NCBI GenBank assembly: GCA_023055355.1
Contig: JALJCS010000039.1
Coordinates: forward strand, 455,001 to 519,000
Direction: 5' to 3'
Length of the DNA: 64,000 nt
Origin: Agelaius tricolor
Taxonomy: Eukaryota; Chordata; Aves; Passeriformes; Icteridae
Positions 1 through 11,555 of the stretch are shown piece after piece. Numbering within the stretch: position 1 is the first letter of the stretch; each line of letters opens with the position of its first letter. The translations under genes and the position numbers were made by a program. Under the pieces are notes generated by a model. The model searched no databases, had not been told where the DNA came from, and saw only the letters and a program-made list of their open reading frames with translations.

Positions 1-5
1 TGTTT

Positions 6-113
6 TCCTAGGCACTGGGGTAGACCTGATGTCCTAGGCCCCCGGGGCAGACCTGATTTCTGAGGCAGAGGGGTTAACCTGTTGTCCAAGGCCCGGGGTA
101 GACCTGTGTTCCC
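6..113. repeat. Minisatellite, about four degenerate units of roughly 27 bp
   Basis: Four successive degenerate units share the pattern TCC(T/A)AGGC...GGGG(T/C)AGACCTG. The AGACCTG/AACCTGT core recurs at about 27-bp spacing. The array may continue left of the window. It lies downstream of the MROH gene that ends at 563. Confidence 0.6.
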
Positions 114-430
114 AAGCTCCTTTGCCCTTGGCGGATGCCTGCACAGGAATCGCTCACAACTGGCTTCGGAGCACACTCAAGTTGGCTCTTCTAAAACCCG
201 GGCTCCTTTTCCCCTTCAGCATGCTCAGCACGCCCTTTAACTCCACGCCGCTGTGCAGCTGGAGCAGCAGGACAGGGACCTTTGCAGCCTGAGCTGCCCT
301 TATTCCTCTCTGTCCGTGCACGGAACACAGCGGGGAGGAGAACGGCAGCAGGGCCCTGCGTGTCCCTGGGCTCAGGTTTTGCGCCGCTTCAGCTGCACGG
401 AGATGCAGGTAAAGTGAAAAACACAAACAG

Positions 431-436
431 TTTATT
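431..436 (-). promoter_or_regulatory. Putative poly(A) signal of the first MROH gene
   Basis: AATAAA on the minus strand (tttatt on plus), about 130 bp beyond the proposed stop codon at 563-565. This is a plausible distance for a short 3' UTR. Confidence 0.45.
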
Positions 437-562
437 AAGGGAAAGCAAAGCGAAGGGGTGAGCTGGGAGGTAAAAAAGGGCATGGGCAGGGCCTGAGGGC
501 TGCAGGGAAGGAGCTGCCAACAGGGGGAGAGATGGCAGGAGCTGCTGGAGCTTCACACAGGC

Positions 563-3500
563 TCAGCTGTGAGCAGCCAGAGCCATGCCTGGAGCTGCAG
601 GCGGTCCCAACTGGAAATCATCGAAGGAGGCCGGGACAGGTACATCTGGTCCAGGAGACAAACAAAGTTCTGCAGATCTTCTTTGGAATTTCATATGAAT
701 CCATGTGTTCATGCAGGATGGGCTCTCGTCTTCCCTGAGGGCTTGAAGAGCTGGAAGAGAGAGGAACAGAGCCACGGTCAGAAGGCAAATGGAGGGAATC
801 CAAGGAAAGCCTCCTGCCAGGGCCATCCCAGCCGGCTCTCGCCATGGCCAGGAGGGAGCGGGAGACAAGGGCTTCGGGTGGAAGGTGCTGGCCACGGATC
901 CGCCACGTGTCCCCGAAAGGTCTCCGGGCTGTGCCCCTGCCGCCCCTGGTCGGCACAGGGAGCAGAGCCCTGGGCAGCCCGGTGACGGATTGTAGCTGCG
1001 GGGCCGGGATTTGCAGCTGCTGCCCCCCCTCCCCCGGGCGGTACTCGCTGCCATGTGGCTGCCCTGACTCACCCTGACTGAGGACCTGGAGCTCCTCCTT
1101 CTGCCCCATCATGAGCACTCCGGCCACCCCTGGCAAGACAGAGCATGTGGCGGCGCCAGGTGGCACAGCTGCCCAACACGGGCGCTACCAGCCCTGTGGC
1201 CACACGCCCTCCTGCCGGGCAGGGCTCGTGCCAGGCCCCTGCCGCATGCTGCCGGCCGAGGGCAAGGCTGCGGGAGGGCGGCGGCAGCGCCCAGGGCGGG
1301 CAGGACTGCAGCGGCCAGGGCACGGCTCCCGCTGTAGCCGGGGCAGCGGCCGGGCCGGGAGGTGGGGAGGGGCGCCGGGCTGCTAGCTCACCGAGGAACC
1401 TTACAGCCACCTCTTGTAGGGGCCTCTGTGGGCTCTGCAGGTGCAGCAGGGCCCAGCGCAGGTGCTCGGCCACTCGGCTCTCGTCCTGCAGCAGCTGCGG
1501 GGAGTGGCGGCAGGGAAGGCTCGGCGCGGGCTCTGCCCCTCGGCCAGGCGCTCCCTGCGCCCGGCACCGGCCCAGCCGGCGCACAGGGCCCAGGGCAGCG
1601 AGCAGCGTGGGGGGTGCAGCTGCCAGCCCCCCGCACTGAGCACCGGGGGCAAGGGGGGCTTCTCCAATCTAGCCTGTGGCTGGGGCTCCCGGGCTGTCCT
1701 TACCAGGCTCTCAGCCAACTTCATCCGCCACTTCTTCCTCAGCGGCTCCTCCAGATCCCTCCTCCTCAGGAAGCGTGCGGCACGGAGCAGGTCTTCGCCA
1801 GATGCCTGCAGAGCAGCAGAGAGCCGCAGGTGGCACCAGAGCCCAGGTGAGTCACACGGCAGCCGGCACCCTGTGCCAAGGCCAGGGGAGGATGGAGCCC
1901 ACCAGGCGCCGGGGCAGGAGGCGGCCCAGCCCCCGGCCAGGGATGCGGCAGCATCACACCAAACCTCACCTCGGCCACGTGCACGTCCTCGTGGTGCCAG
2001 CGCAAGAACAGAGGGAGCAGGCTCTGGCTCACAACTGTCCTGAGAGGATTTTCCCTCTCTTCCACTCCCAGCTCCAACGCCTTGCCGAAGAGCTGAATGG
2101 AGAGCAGCTGCACATGGCTGTTGTCCTGGAAGAAAGGAAAAGTCCTAAGCACCAACTACTCCAAACACACTGGGGCAAAGGCCCTAAAATGAACAGGGCA
2201 CAAAGTTTCCAGGCAGGCAGCGTCCAGTGCCCTTGGCTGGGGGCGCAGAGCCTTACCTTCTCCAAGTGTGGCAGGAGGGACTCAGCCAGCTTCAGGGCAG
2301 TGGTGTTGGGTATTGCGAGGTCTTTGTCCTGGAGCACATGTGTGAGCACAGAGAGGCTCATCCCGACCATCTCTGCATCTGGATGGGCCAGCAGCTCCAG
2401 CAGGTGTTGATAGAGGCCGCGTATTCCTCCGGCCTATGTGCAAGACCAGACTGTGCTGTGAAGCCGTGACTGGCTGCAGCACCAACAGCTGCTTGGGGCA
2501 CTCGGGTAGCTGAAGCGGGAGTCGGGAGAGCTGGTAGCAGCTGCCTCTGCTGCCAAAGCCCAGCCAAGCCCAAAGGTTGGCCTTCCCCAGCCCCATGCTG
2601 CCAGCGCGGCTTCAGCCACTGCCCCCTTCTCACCAGCGAGGGCTCCTTGCTGAGCACCACGAGGCCTCTGAGCTCCAGGCGCAGCCTGTCCCTGAGCTGG
2701 CTCGGCAGGTGCCGGGATAGCACCGCCAGGGCACTGGGACCGTGTTTGCTCAGGTCCAGACACTCCAGGAGCTGAAAGGCACAGGGCAGTGGCAGGGGAG
2801 CCGGCTGGCAGGAGCCCGGAGCTGCGCAGGGCCAGCTCCAGGCAGCAGCAGCGGGTGCGGGCAGCCTCCCAGGCAGCTGCAGCTACCAGAGGCAAGAGAG
2901 CTGGGAGGCAGCTCAGCCAGGCAGCGCTGGCCATCAGGCTCACCTCCACAAAGAACGCCAGGGCAGGCAGATGCCAGCAGGGCTGCTTCCCGATCAGCAG
3001 GCTGAGCAGGTGCGAGGCCATGTGGGGACACAAGGGGATCAAGCCACAGTGCATCTCCCTGGCAGGGGAAAAAGGCACCAAGGCCCTGAGCTGGGCGGGC
3101 AGACCTCTCCCAGGAGTGACTCACAGAGGTCCCATCTTTTCCCAGCACTCCGCAAGGGGACATGGGCCCCTTGGGAGGAAGGTGCTGCTGGGCATCCTCC
3201 TCTCCCGGCCCTTTGCAGTCTGCTCGGCCCTCCCTCGGTGACGAGGCCCTCTCGCTTACAGGCCCCGGGGACTGTGTGGGGCACTCCGGGCACGGGGCAC
3301 AAATGGTGGCGGTGGCGGCTGGGAGTAGGGGATCTCACCTGGCCAGCAGGCCCGCTGCATAGTGCTGGGTGTCGGCACAGAGCAGGGTGTCCCAGAGCTG
3401 CTTGTGCTCCAGAGCCAGCAGGTTCTTGCCAAAGCCCAGTCGGCAGAGCAGAGCCTTCATGGTCTGCACTGCAAACCTGTGTGCCGAGCCAAGGCCAGGT

Positions 3501-5497
3501 CACTCTGGGAGCACTGGCCCTGGCCGCAAGGGCGTGGGAAGGACAGGGCGACTGGCACCTGGTGGGCTCACTGGGAAGGTCGTGTTCCTCCTGGCATGCT
3601 CTCCAGAAGTGCTGGGTCTCCACGTCCTCTGGCCTCTGCTCCGTGGTGGTGAAAATTTGCAAGAGCAGAGCCACCAACAGGTGTGGAGAATGAAGGAGGA
3701 TTGCGTAGTGCCACTCGGGCATGCTTGCAATCCTCCAGAGCACCAGAGTTGCCTGCAAGAGACAAAGCGCCCCAAGGCAGCGCTCAGTGCCGAGGTGTCC
3801 ATGAGGCAGGGCCGGGGGTGAGAGGCAGGGGGAGCACCCGGCCTGCTGGCCCTAGCCCAGCTTTCAGCCCAGGCGGGGAGCTGCAGGCTGGGGAGAGCAT
3901 GGAGAGCTTCTGAGAAGGCGACCTGGAGGGCCAGTGTAGGCCAGCTCCAGAAACTCACAGCCAGGGCAAGGACGGCCTCGTTGTCCCCGCTGCAGAGGAA
4001 GCTGCCGTACGGTGGCTGCTCCTCTATGGCAGAGAGCAGCGCTGGAAGCACCTCCTCCACGGCTACCTCTGAGGTGCCCATGGCTCTCCAGAGCAGCGCA
4101 GCGGCTCTGTGGGACCAGAGCTGTGCGTCAGTACCGTGCCCCGTGCCGCTGCGTGGGGCCGGGAGGGAGCATGGCAGCAGGCTCAGGAAACAGAGGGGCC
4201 CGAGGGTGCCGGTGCTCTCCGCCCGTCTGGCAGACCCCGCCAGACAGGCTGTACAGGGCGAGGGGCCCTACGGGCTGCTGAGCACCGAGCTCTCGAGGCA
4301 CTTGTGCCCCGTACCCGTCACACGTTGGGGCACAGCGCAGGAGGCTCATCACAACGTGGGCAGGGTGTTCTTCAGTGAGGCTGACAATGGCCATTTGCAG
4401 CCCGGCGTCCACAGACTCACGGGACGTGAGTCTCTGCAGCATGGCACTCACCGCGGCTTGCACCTGGAGGAAGCGGCATGGGGAAGACTTGGAGTGCTGT
4501 CCAAGGGAGCAACTTGCCCAGCTTCCCCCAAGAAGTGCTCGCCTTCCCAGCCCACTGGGATGGGGCTGAGGGGGCCCAGCGGACATGGCTTGAGGGGCCA
4601 CATGATCCTGAGAGGCCTTCAGCCCTGGCCCCAGGCTGCTGCAGAGAATAAAAACCCTTCTGGAAAAACTCCAGAGTGGCTCCAGGACTCACAGTGAGTG
4701 TGGGCATGGCCTCAGTCACTGGGATGCCCTGGGTGATGGTGTTGCTGGTGGCCATGGCCTCCGTCAGGGCCGTGTCAGCCTCCTCCCAGCCCTCGTCGGT
4801 TTCCCAGTCAGAGCTGGCAGCCAGGTCAGAGGACACTGTGCTGGAAGCAGCCTCTGCCCACAGCTCGCTGGGCCTGGGGTCGGGCTCAGCCGTGCCCTCG
4901 GGTGCAGGGCCGGGCTCGGCCGTGCCCTCAGGCACGGGGCCGCTGGTCTTAGTGCGCCGAAGGTGCAGGAACCTCCGCAGTGTCTGCAGCAGAAGGAAGG
5001 GCGGGAAGAAGAGAGGGACGTTCCATGGTCTGCTCCAACGCGGGGCCCGGCAGAGCAGTGCCAGCAGGCCCAGCCCAGGTGGGAATGGCCGCAGGTACCT
5101 GCGCTGCTCTGCGGAAGCGGCCATGGGTGGGCTCCTGCTCTTGAGTCTGGTCCCTGGCTGCATCTGCCAAAGAGGGAGTGCAGCCAGAGCTGAGGAGCCT
5201 CCCCAGGCAGGGAGAGCCTCAGGATGGCCCAGGGGATGGAGCACGGCCACTGCGGGGTGTCTGCCCAGTCCCTGTTCCATCCTGTCCGTGGGCATGTCCC
5301 CAGGGATGGGATGGGATGGGATGGGATGGGGCCAAGCTGGCTGTAGCCATCAGCCCTGTGGCGCAGCTCTGCTACTCACCATCCTGCAGTGTCTGGATCT
5401 GCTCCAGATCTTCAGGCTGTTGTGCTGGAGCAGCACCAGGGTCATTCTTTTTTTTCCCCCTGAACACTTTGAACAAGCTGCGGAATCTGCCTGCCAT
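563..5497 (-). CDS. Maestro HEAT-like repeat (MROH) family protein, complete gene model with 15 coding exons
   Basis: Minus-strand exons, each with AG/GT borders: 5380-5497 (start, MAGRFRSLFKVFRGKK), 5099-5163, 4693-4983, 4315-4463, 3959-4106, 3559-3752, 3339-3476, 2944-3058, 2634-2771, 2257-2433, 1980-2126, 1704-1805, 1392-1494, 1073-1129 and 563-750. They sum to 2,130 nt, 710 codons, in frame throughout. The N-terminus is basic; the 291-nt third exon encodes a low-complexity acidic stretch with an EGTAEP.P repeat. From 4463 onward the exons encode leucine-rich helical repeats (for example RGLVVLSK, ESLLPHLEKV, VAEHLRWALLHL) typical of avian MROH proteins. HEAT repeats form alpha-solenoids; the molecular role of this avian expansion is not known to me. 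Exon lengths match the paralog at 59.5-63.9 kb almost one for one. The last exon diverges from that paralog, so its frame is the least certain part. Splice positions are read by eye, within a base or so. Confidence 0.8.
5303..5330. repeat. (GGGAT)n microsatellite
   Basis: Five tandem GGGAT copies plus a partial one, inside the first intron of the first MROH gene. Confidence 0.9.
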
Positions 5498-6927
5498 GCT
5501 AGAGCCTGGCCTCGAGGGCACCTTAAAGAGAGATGGCTCAGGATATCGCCAAGGCAACAACTGCGGTTGTGCCTTGAAGGCACCTGTGTCAGGGAAGCTT
5601 CAAAAAGGCTGCAGGACAGCAAATCCTGCACTCTGGTCTTGAGGACTCCTGCCAAAATCACGGGAGACTCCTCGTTAATGATTCAGGTGACCAAATCCCA
5701 TGGTCTGGACTTGATGGCACTGGCCACAGGAATGGGAGATGCCTCGGAAAAGCTCCGAGTCACCAAGTCCCACAGTCTGGCCACAAGGTCACCTGTAGGA
5801 ACAAGGCTGTGGAAAAGCTCCGGGTGGGACAGGAATGAGCGTGGTGTGTGGGGGCTCCTCACAGCACTACTCTGTCCCGTTGTGCCCCGTTGCATGCTCC
5901 CAGCACCCGGGCAAGCTTCTATTTCCCACGTGTCACAAAGGGCCCTTGGACACCGGGTTCCGTTCCATGGCACGGTGACCGTGCTGCAGTGTGCCACCCA
6001 GGGCCCTTGCACACACTGCCGCCTGCCCTGGGGCCGCCCCCAGCCCAGCCAAAGTGGCCCAACTTGGAAGGAATGCCTGGCCCCAGGTGTCTAAGGCAGC
6101 CCCACAGGATCTTTAGGAAGGGCTCGAAACATCAGCAAATACTGCCCTGCTCTGTGGGCTCAGGGCATTTAAGTATCCTCACTTCAGGAAAGCTTTAATT
6201 CCCATTGCTCAGCTCAAGTAGTTCCAAAATTTGCAAACTTCTCAAATTAACAGCAATGCCCGGAGAATGGCATTGGTTTTGAAGTTTGTTCCCATCTCAA
6301 AGCAGCAACACATATGCCTTAACATCATCCACTGGAAGTCACTTTACAAAACATAACACTACAGAGAGGCCAAAAGGAAGGCCATTCTTTGGTTTGCAAA
6401 TGGTTTTCCATGAAGGGATTATAATCTCCTAATTCTCTTAAGGAATAAAAGCTCTCAAGGAATGAAGACCACTCAGTGTTACAACAGTAACCCAACTAAA
6501 TGAGGAGATGGCAAAAGGGCCGATCCTCCCCCAGTACAGATCTCTAAGTGGCCAATAAAGTACAGCTCTCCCCTCTTGTTCCCTGCAGGGGAAACAGGAC
6601 CAGTAAAAGAAATAGTCACAGATATTCTTTCTGCCGTCCAACACCAAAACTGTGCCAAAGCACAGATGCTGCCTTCAAACTGACTCAAATTCCAGCCCAG
6701 ACCTCTCACCTTCCAGACAACTCCATCCCGAACGCGCCCCCCAACATCCACCCCCCCAAACACCCCCACAGAAGCCCGCAACACCCTGCCAGGACCCCCA
6801 GCTGTGCCAGTCCCTCTGCAGAGCTTTCCCAGCCTCCAGCAGAGCCCCTGGTTCCCTGCACATGCCGTGGGATGGCACTCAGGAGGATTTGCTCCAAGGC
6901 CTTCCCTGGTGGCAAAGCCAGGCTGCC
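5498..6927. other. Upstream region of the first MROH gene, no further gene seen
   Basis: This contains the presumed 5' UTR and promoter of the MROH gene. Between about 5,690 and 5,830 there is a loosely repeated motif around GTCACCAAGTCCCA and GTGACCAAATCCCATGGTCTGG. Past about 6,200 the sequence is AT-richer and shows nothing I can name up to the ERV-A LTR. Confidence 0.4.
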
Positions 6928-7546
6928 TGTCGGGTTCGGCTGTCTGTCTCTGCCCCGACACGGGTAGAGTGGTTCTTGGGTGGCACGCGTTTCAAAGGAC
7001 GAGTCTGGACTCTTCAGCTTTTCGATCTTCAGATTGTTTATTGTTTCTTATCTACAAAATTTTCTGTCTGCCCAACAGAGGTCTGATCTGCAAGGCAGCC
7101 ACAGGCACTCTGACCACCCACGGGGCGGTCATATCTTTTTATACTAAAATCTACGTACATAATATTTACCTTTATTTCCCAATATTTTTCACCCATGTTA
7201 GCAAGTGCACCTTCACCATAAACCAATCCCCAAGTGCCAACATCACCACAGGAGATGGAGGACAAGAAGAAGAAAGAAGAAGGACAAGACACGCCCTGAT
7301 CCCTCCATCTTGTCTCCATAACCCCCCTGTACCAAAAACCTTAAAGTTTATATTTCACCCTCTAAATGTGTCCCTTTTACACCCTTCACTCTAAAGTGAT
7401 TTTCATGTCCTCAAATTCTTGTCACTTCTGTGGATGGATCAAAATCAAGCCACCAAACACTCTTGGCAACATTCCAGGATTTTCGAGACCCCCAAGGGTT
7501 CTCCTGGCATCTCTGGACATCAGGAACGATGTGCTGAGATCCCACA
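6928..7546 (-). repeat. ERV-A 3' LTR
   Basis: A direct repeat of 15877-16496. On the minus strand it starts TGTGGGATC and ends CCCGACA. It contains a TATA box (TATAAAAA, about 7137-7144) and a poly(A) signal (AATAAA, tttatt on plus at 7037-7042), which give a U3-R-U5 order consistent with minus-strand transcription. Confidence 0.93.
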
Positions 7547-8780
7547 TCTCCCCCTTCTGTTTGCACCAAGAAGACTTCTTTGGCAACTTGACTCATGACA
7601 CGTCTCACACACAAAAAGATGAATGGGACGATGAGCATGAGGACTAAGAGTATTATTAAAATATAAAATCCCATTTTTAAAAACCCTCTCCATAAGGGAG
7701 AAAGATCAAAAAATCCCGCCACATCATCAATCCATGTGACCCAGTGATTTCGCCTAGTTTCTTTATACTGTCTTTTATATTTTGAATACTTTCATGAATT
7801 GATCTTGAATGATCCGAGAGATTCATGAAGCACATTCCCTCAAACTCTTCACATCCATGTCCATGAGCAAGCAATAGATAATCGATTGCTGCCCTATTTT
7901 GAAGAGTTGCCTCTCTCACACTACTTATGTCTTTTAACATATCACTCAAAGCGAGAGAGACTGATTGAGCATGCTTGCTCAACCAACAACCCATGTGGTC
8001 CAGTTGAGTCAAGGCCACCCCCGACTCTGTCTGAGGTGAGAAAATTGCTGCCGCAATTCTCCTTGCCTTGTCCCAGGTGTATACTTCATCATCACAATCT
8101 GCACTGTAATGTTGCAAGGACCTTTTCTCTTTGTGTTTTTGCTCTCTCAATACTTTCAAATCTGGTGATAACATCGAAATCCTCCCAATGCTGCATGGAC
8201 CTCCCTTGGCATTTGCAGGAATGCCGTGCCAAATTCTGTCCCCACAAATTAAAAACAACCCACGTGACAATTGCACTGGGACCTGGATTGATCCTTTGGC
8301 TGTCGTCACAGTGTGATTGCACCAAGCTGATGCGTTTCTATAATATTTGTGATTTGGTGTGACATCAACGCTTTTGTTTGTCCTTGACACATTCGAAATT
8401 TCAAATTTCATGCATAGTTCCATTGTTGTGGACCTGAAAATTTCCAATTCCTGCGGTTCGGTAGAAGCCACAGGTAAAAGATGTGTCCAAGTACACCATT
8501 CATTCACAGGATCTTTGATGACCTGCGAAATCTCCATTGGAGGATGCCCTGGAATTGGCCATTCGCCCACTGGCAACCCAACCATGCATGCTGTGAATGG
8601 TTTCCCTGGTTTTGAATGTGTCAGGCAGATACTTTCTAAATTTGCTGCCTAGGCTAACGTTTCCCAAACATTTTGTTTTGGTTGACTGATGGGTAGATTT
8701 GCTCCATTGCTTAAAGCAACAGATGAAAGCATGAGCATCATGAAGCTCAAGACTTTACCCTTATGAAAAATCATTGTCAT
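7411..8780 (-). pseudogene. ERV-A env pseudogene, alpharetrovirus-like TM
   Basis: The ATG at 8780 opens a hydrophobic signal peptide (SFMMLMLSSVALS). An in-frame TAG at 8649-8651 interrupts it, and the same frame then continues from 8648 to 7677. The surface part is short. A basic KHKEKR furin-like site precedes TM. TM contains LQNRAAIDYLLLAHGHG followed by C-x6-C-F, where the related alpharetroviral/gammaretroviral pattern is C-x6-C-C. The membrane anchor (FYILIILLVLMLIVPFIFLC) and cytoplasmic tail are in another frame at 7411-7722, so there is a frameshift near 7,700. Stop, frameshift and lost cysteine together make it non-functional. Confidence 0.85.
7547..7558 (-). other. ERV-A polypurine tract
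   Basis: The minus-strand sequence AGAAGGGGGAGA directly precedes the TGTGGG start of the 3' LTR. This is the expected position for plus-strand DNA priming during reverse transcription. Confidence 0.85.
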
Positions 8781-8820
8781 GCTCCCACTCAAAACCACAA
8801 AGGGAAAACCCCCAAAGTTT

Positions 8821-11555
8821 TTATTCTTTTTGTCCCTCTTCTGAGTTGTTGTTCACAACTTGAGTTTCTTCCTCCGTCTGCGTGCTTGTTTCTCTGCCTC
8901 TGGGATCTGTGCTCTCCTGCTCTCTTGTCCGAAATGGCTTCATGTGCCGCGCTGACACCCACTTCAGCCCTCGCCCTGTGGAAACACAAGCAAAACCCTT
9001 GCCCCAAGTGATTAGTTTGAAAGGACCCTCTATTTGTCCTGTCTCTGGGTTTCTGATCAAAACCAAAGGATTCTCCCTTAGTTTTGCCTGAGAGCTGTTT
9101 GAAAAATGCCTCACGATTGGTGGATTGGGTTCAGAAGACGAACTGTTAAGAAAATTCAACACATACAATGCTTTGTTTAACTTCATGTGTGGTGTCGCCT
9201 CTGGCTCCCCCCTTTTCTGCCTGTCCAAAAGGGATTTCAGGGTGTGGTGTGTTCTTTCAATGATTGCCTGACCTGTGGGTGAATGTGGAATGCCAAATGT
9301 GTGTCTGACACCCCATCTTTTCAGGAATCTGTCAAGCAACCTGCCTGTATATGTTGGACCATTATCTGTTTTTATTTCTTGAGGCACACCTAATGATGCA
9401 AATGCTTGTAAAAAATGTCGACAAGCATGTTCTGCTGTTTCCCCTGCATGTGCTGAAGCAAAGTGCCCCTGAGAATGTATCTACTGAAACATGAACATTT
9501 TTGAGTCTCCCAAATGATGGATATTTTGTGACATGTTTGCCACAGCTGAAGACTTTGCAGTCCTCGTCGGTTGACTGCTCCTGTTGAAGCAGGTGGTTGC
9601 ACGAGTTGACAATCTGGACAAGCACTAATGATTTCCCTCGCCTGAGTTTTTGTGAGACGAAAGGATTCCATCAGCGCCTGCGCATTCTGATGAAAAAATG
9701 CATGACTCAGTCGTGCTTGCTCAAAAATGTCCGGAAGTGTTTGTGAAATGGGCATTGTCAATCTGTCTGCCTGAGCATTCCCTTCCGCTAGAAATCCTGG
9801 AAGTGTTGTGTGCGCTCTGATGTGAGTGATGAAATATTCTTCTTTCCTGCTTTCTAGCACTGTTTTCATGCTCACTAGATAGGAATATAAAACTTCGTTG
9901 CTGACTTCTTTCAAGAGCGAACCTTCCAATCGTTTGACCACACCTGCAACATATGCAGAGTCCGTGACCAAATTGAGCGGTTGTTGGAACAACTGAAATG
10001 CTCGGACAACAGCTGCCAATTCCACAATTTGTGGAGAGCCTTGAACTGTCTTCACGTTTGATTCCCATTCCCCTGTCGTTGAGTTCATCCACGTGATCAC
10101 TGACTTGTGTGTCTTTCCTGAGCCATCAGTGAACACTGTGATCCCGTCCAGAGGTTCTTCACTTATTTTTGGCTTTGCTCTGTAGCATATTTGCGACTGC
10201 AACATTCTATGTTGAGGAAAGTTGATGGTGCAAGCTCCTGGAAAAGCTAACAACGCAATTAACAAATCTTTTGATTTCTGCATCGCCCAATCGAAATAAT
10301 CTTTCTTCAAAGGCAGATAAATCTTTGAAAATTCTCGTCCCGCCATTGTCAGCAATCTTGTTCTCCCTTTTATGATGATCTGTGCTGCCATCTCCAAATC
10401 TGTCAGAATTGTCTTTGAAGGCCTATACGGTAAGAAAATCCACTCTATGATTATCAAAGGATCTCTCTGAGACGCATCCCATTGGAAGATTAAACCATGG
10501 AATTGTGCTTTCTTTCCCAACACTGCTAATTGGAAAGGCAACGATTCAACGAATCGATGTGCCTGTCTCTTCTGAATGGCATCTGTAACTTTTTCCAACT
10601 CCTTCTTTGCTTCCTTTGTGAGCGTCCTGGGAGATCGAATGTCCGCATCTCCTCTCAAGAGATCAAGCAACGCTGGAATGTCGCTGTTTGTGATTCCCAA
10701 AATCGACCTCATCCAGTTGATTTCCCCTAGAAGTTGTTGTAAATCATGCAGATTGTTGACTCTTGTGCTGATTTCCATCTTTTGAGGCCTTATTGTTTTC
10801 TCCGAGATCTTCCACCCTAGATATTTCCAAGGCGCGACCTCCTGAATCTTTCAAACACTGATTTCCAGACCTGACTTTTGCACTTCTGCAATCACACACC
10901 CACGAGCCTTTTGCAGCTTTTGTTGTGTCGATGCCGCAATGAGCAAATCATCCATATAATGAATGATTCTCACCTTCGGGAATTTCTTCCGCGCTGGTGA
11001 CAAAGCTCGTGCCACGTACCATTGGCAGATTGTCGGCGAGTTTTTCAAGCCCTGAGGAAGAACGACTCAATGGTACCGCTGCAGAGGCGTTTCTTTGTTG
11101 ATACTTGGAACTGAAAAGGCAAGCCTCGGAGCATCATCCGGATGAAGTGGAATGCTGAAGAAACAGTCCTTGAGGTCAATGACCACAAGCGGCCAATCTC
11201 TGGGAATCATCGAAACAGATGGAAGACCCAGCTGAAGCGGTCCCATGTCTTTGAGGACTTCATTGATCTTCCTGAGATCATGCAACAGCCTCCATTTGCC
11301 TGACAGCTTCTTTTTGATGACGAGCACTGGAGAATTCCAAGGGCTGTTTGTTGGCTTGATGTGTCCCTTCTGCAACTGTTCTTGGACCAGGGTTTTCAAA
11401 GCACTCAACTTTTTTCGCTCCAGGGGCCACTGATCCACCCAGACTGGATCATCTGTTTTCCAAGTCAACTTCAATGTGGCGAGTGCCGCAGTGACCCCGA
11501 CTAAAAATCCACCTCGATCTTCGTGCCCCATTATGCCAAGAGATCTCGTCCCCAA
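8821..11555 (-). pseudogene. ERV-A pol pseudogene (reverse transcriptase, RNase H, integrase)
   Basis: Reverse transcriptase begins near 11555, with WVDQWPL and the [14 protein letters not shown] block, then [16 protein letters not shown] and the catalytic HYMDDLL near 10,950. The same frame runs from 11555 to about 9,640 with two in-frame TGA codons, near 11064-11066 and 10851-10853. RNase H shows FTDGSGKTH, VTDSAYV and IRAHTTLPGFLAEGNAQAD. Integrase has an HHCC zinc-binding head (LSHAFFHQN ... CPDCQ), then, after frameshifts near 9,640 and 9,390, the D (VSVDTFSG), D (IKTDNGPTY) and E (AIIERTHH) catalytic residues. The integrase C-terminus ends in a polar tail. Betaretrovirus-like overall; inactive as it stands. 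Confidence 0.9.

Noticed and set aside
4676..6094. 472-codon plus-strand open frame over the MROH gene
   Set aside because: It is antisense to confirmed MROH exons and introns with no recognisable domain. GC-rich DNA lacks stop codons by composition.
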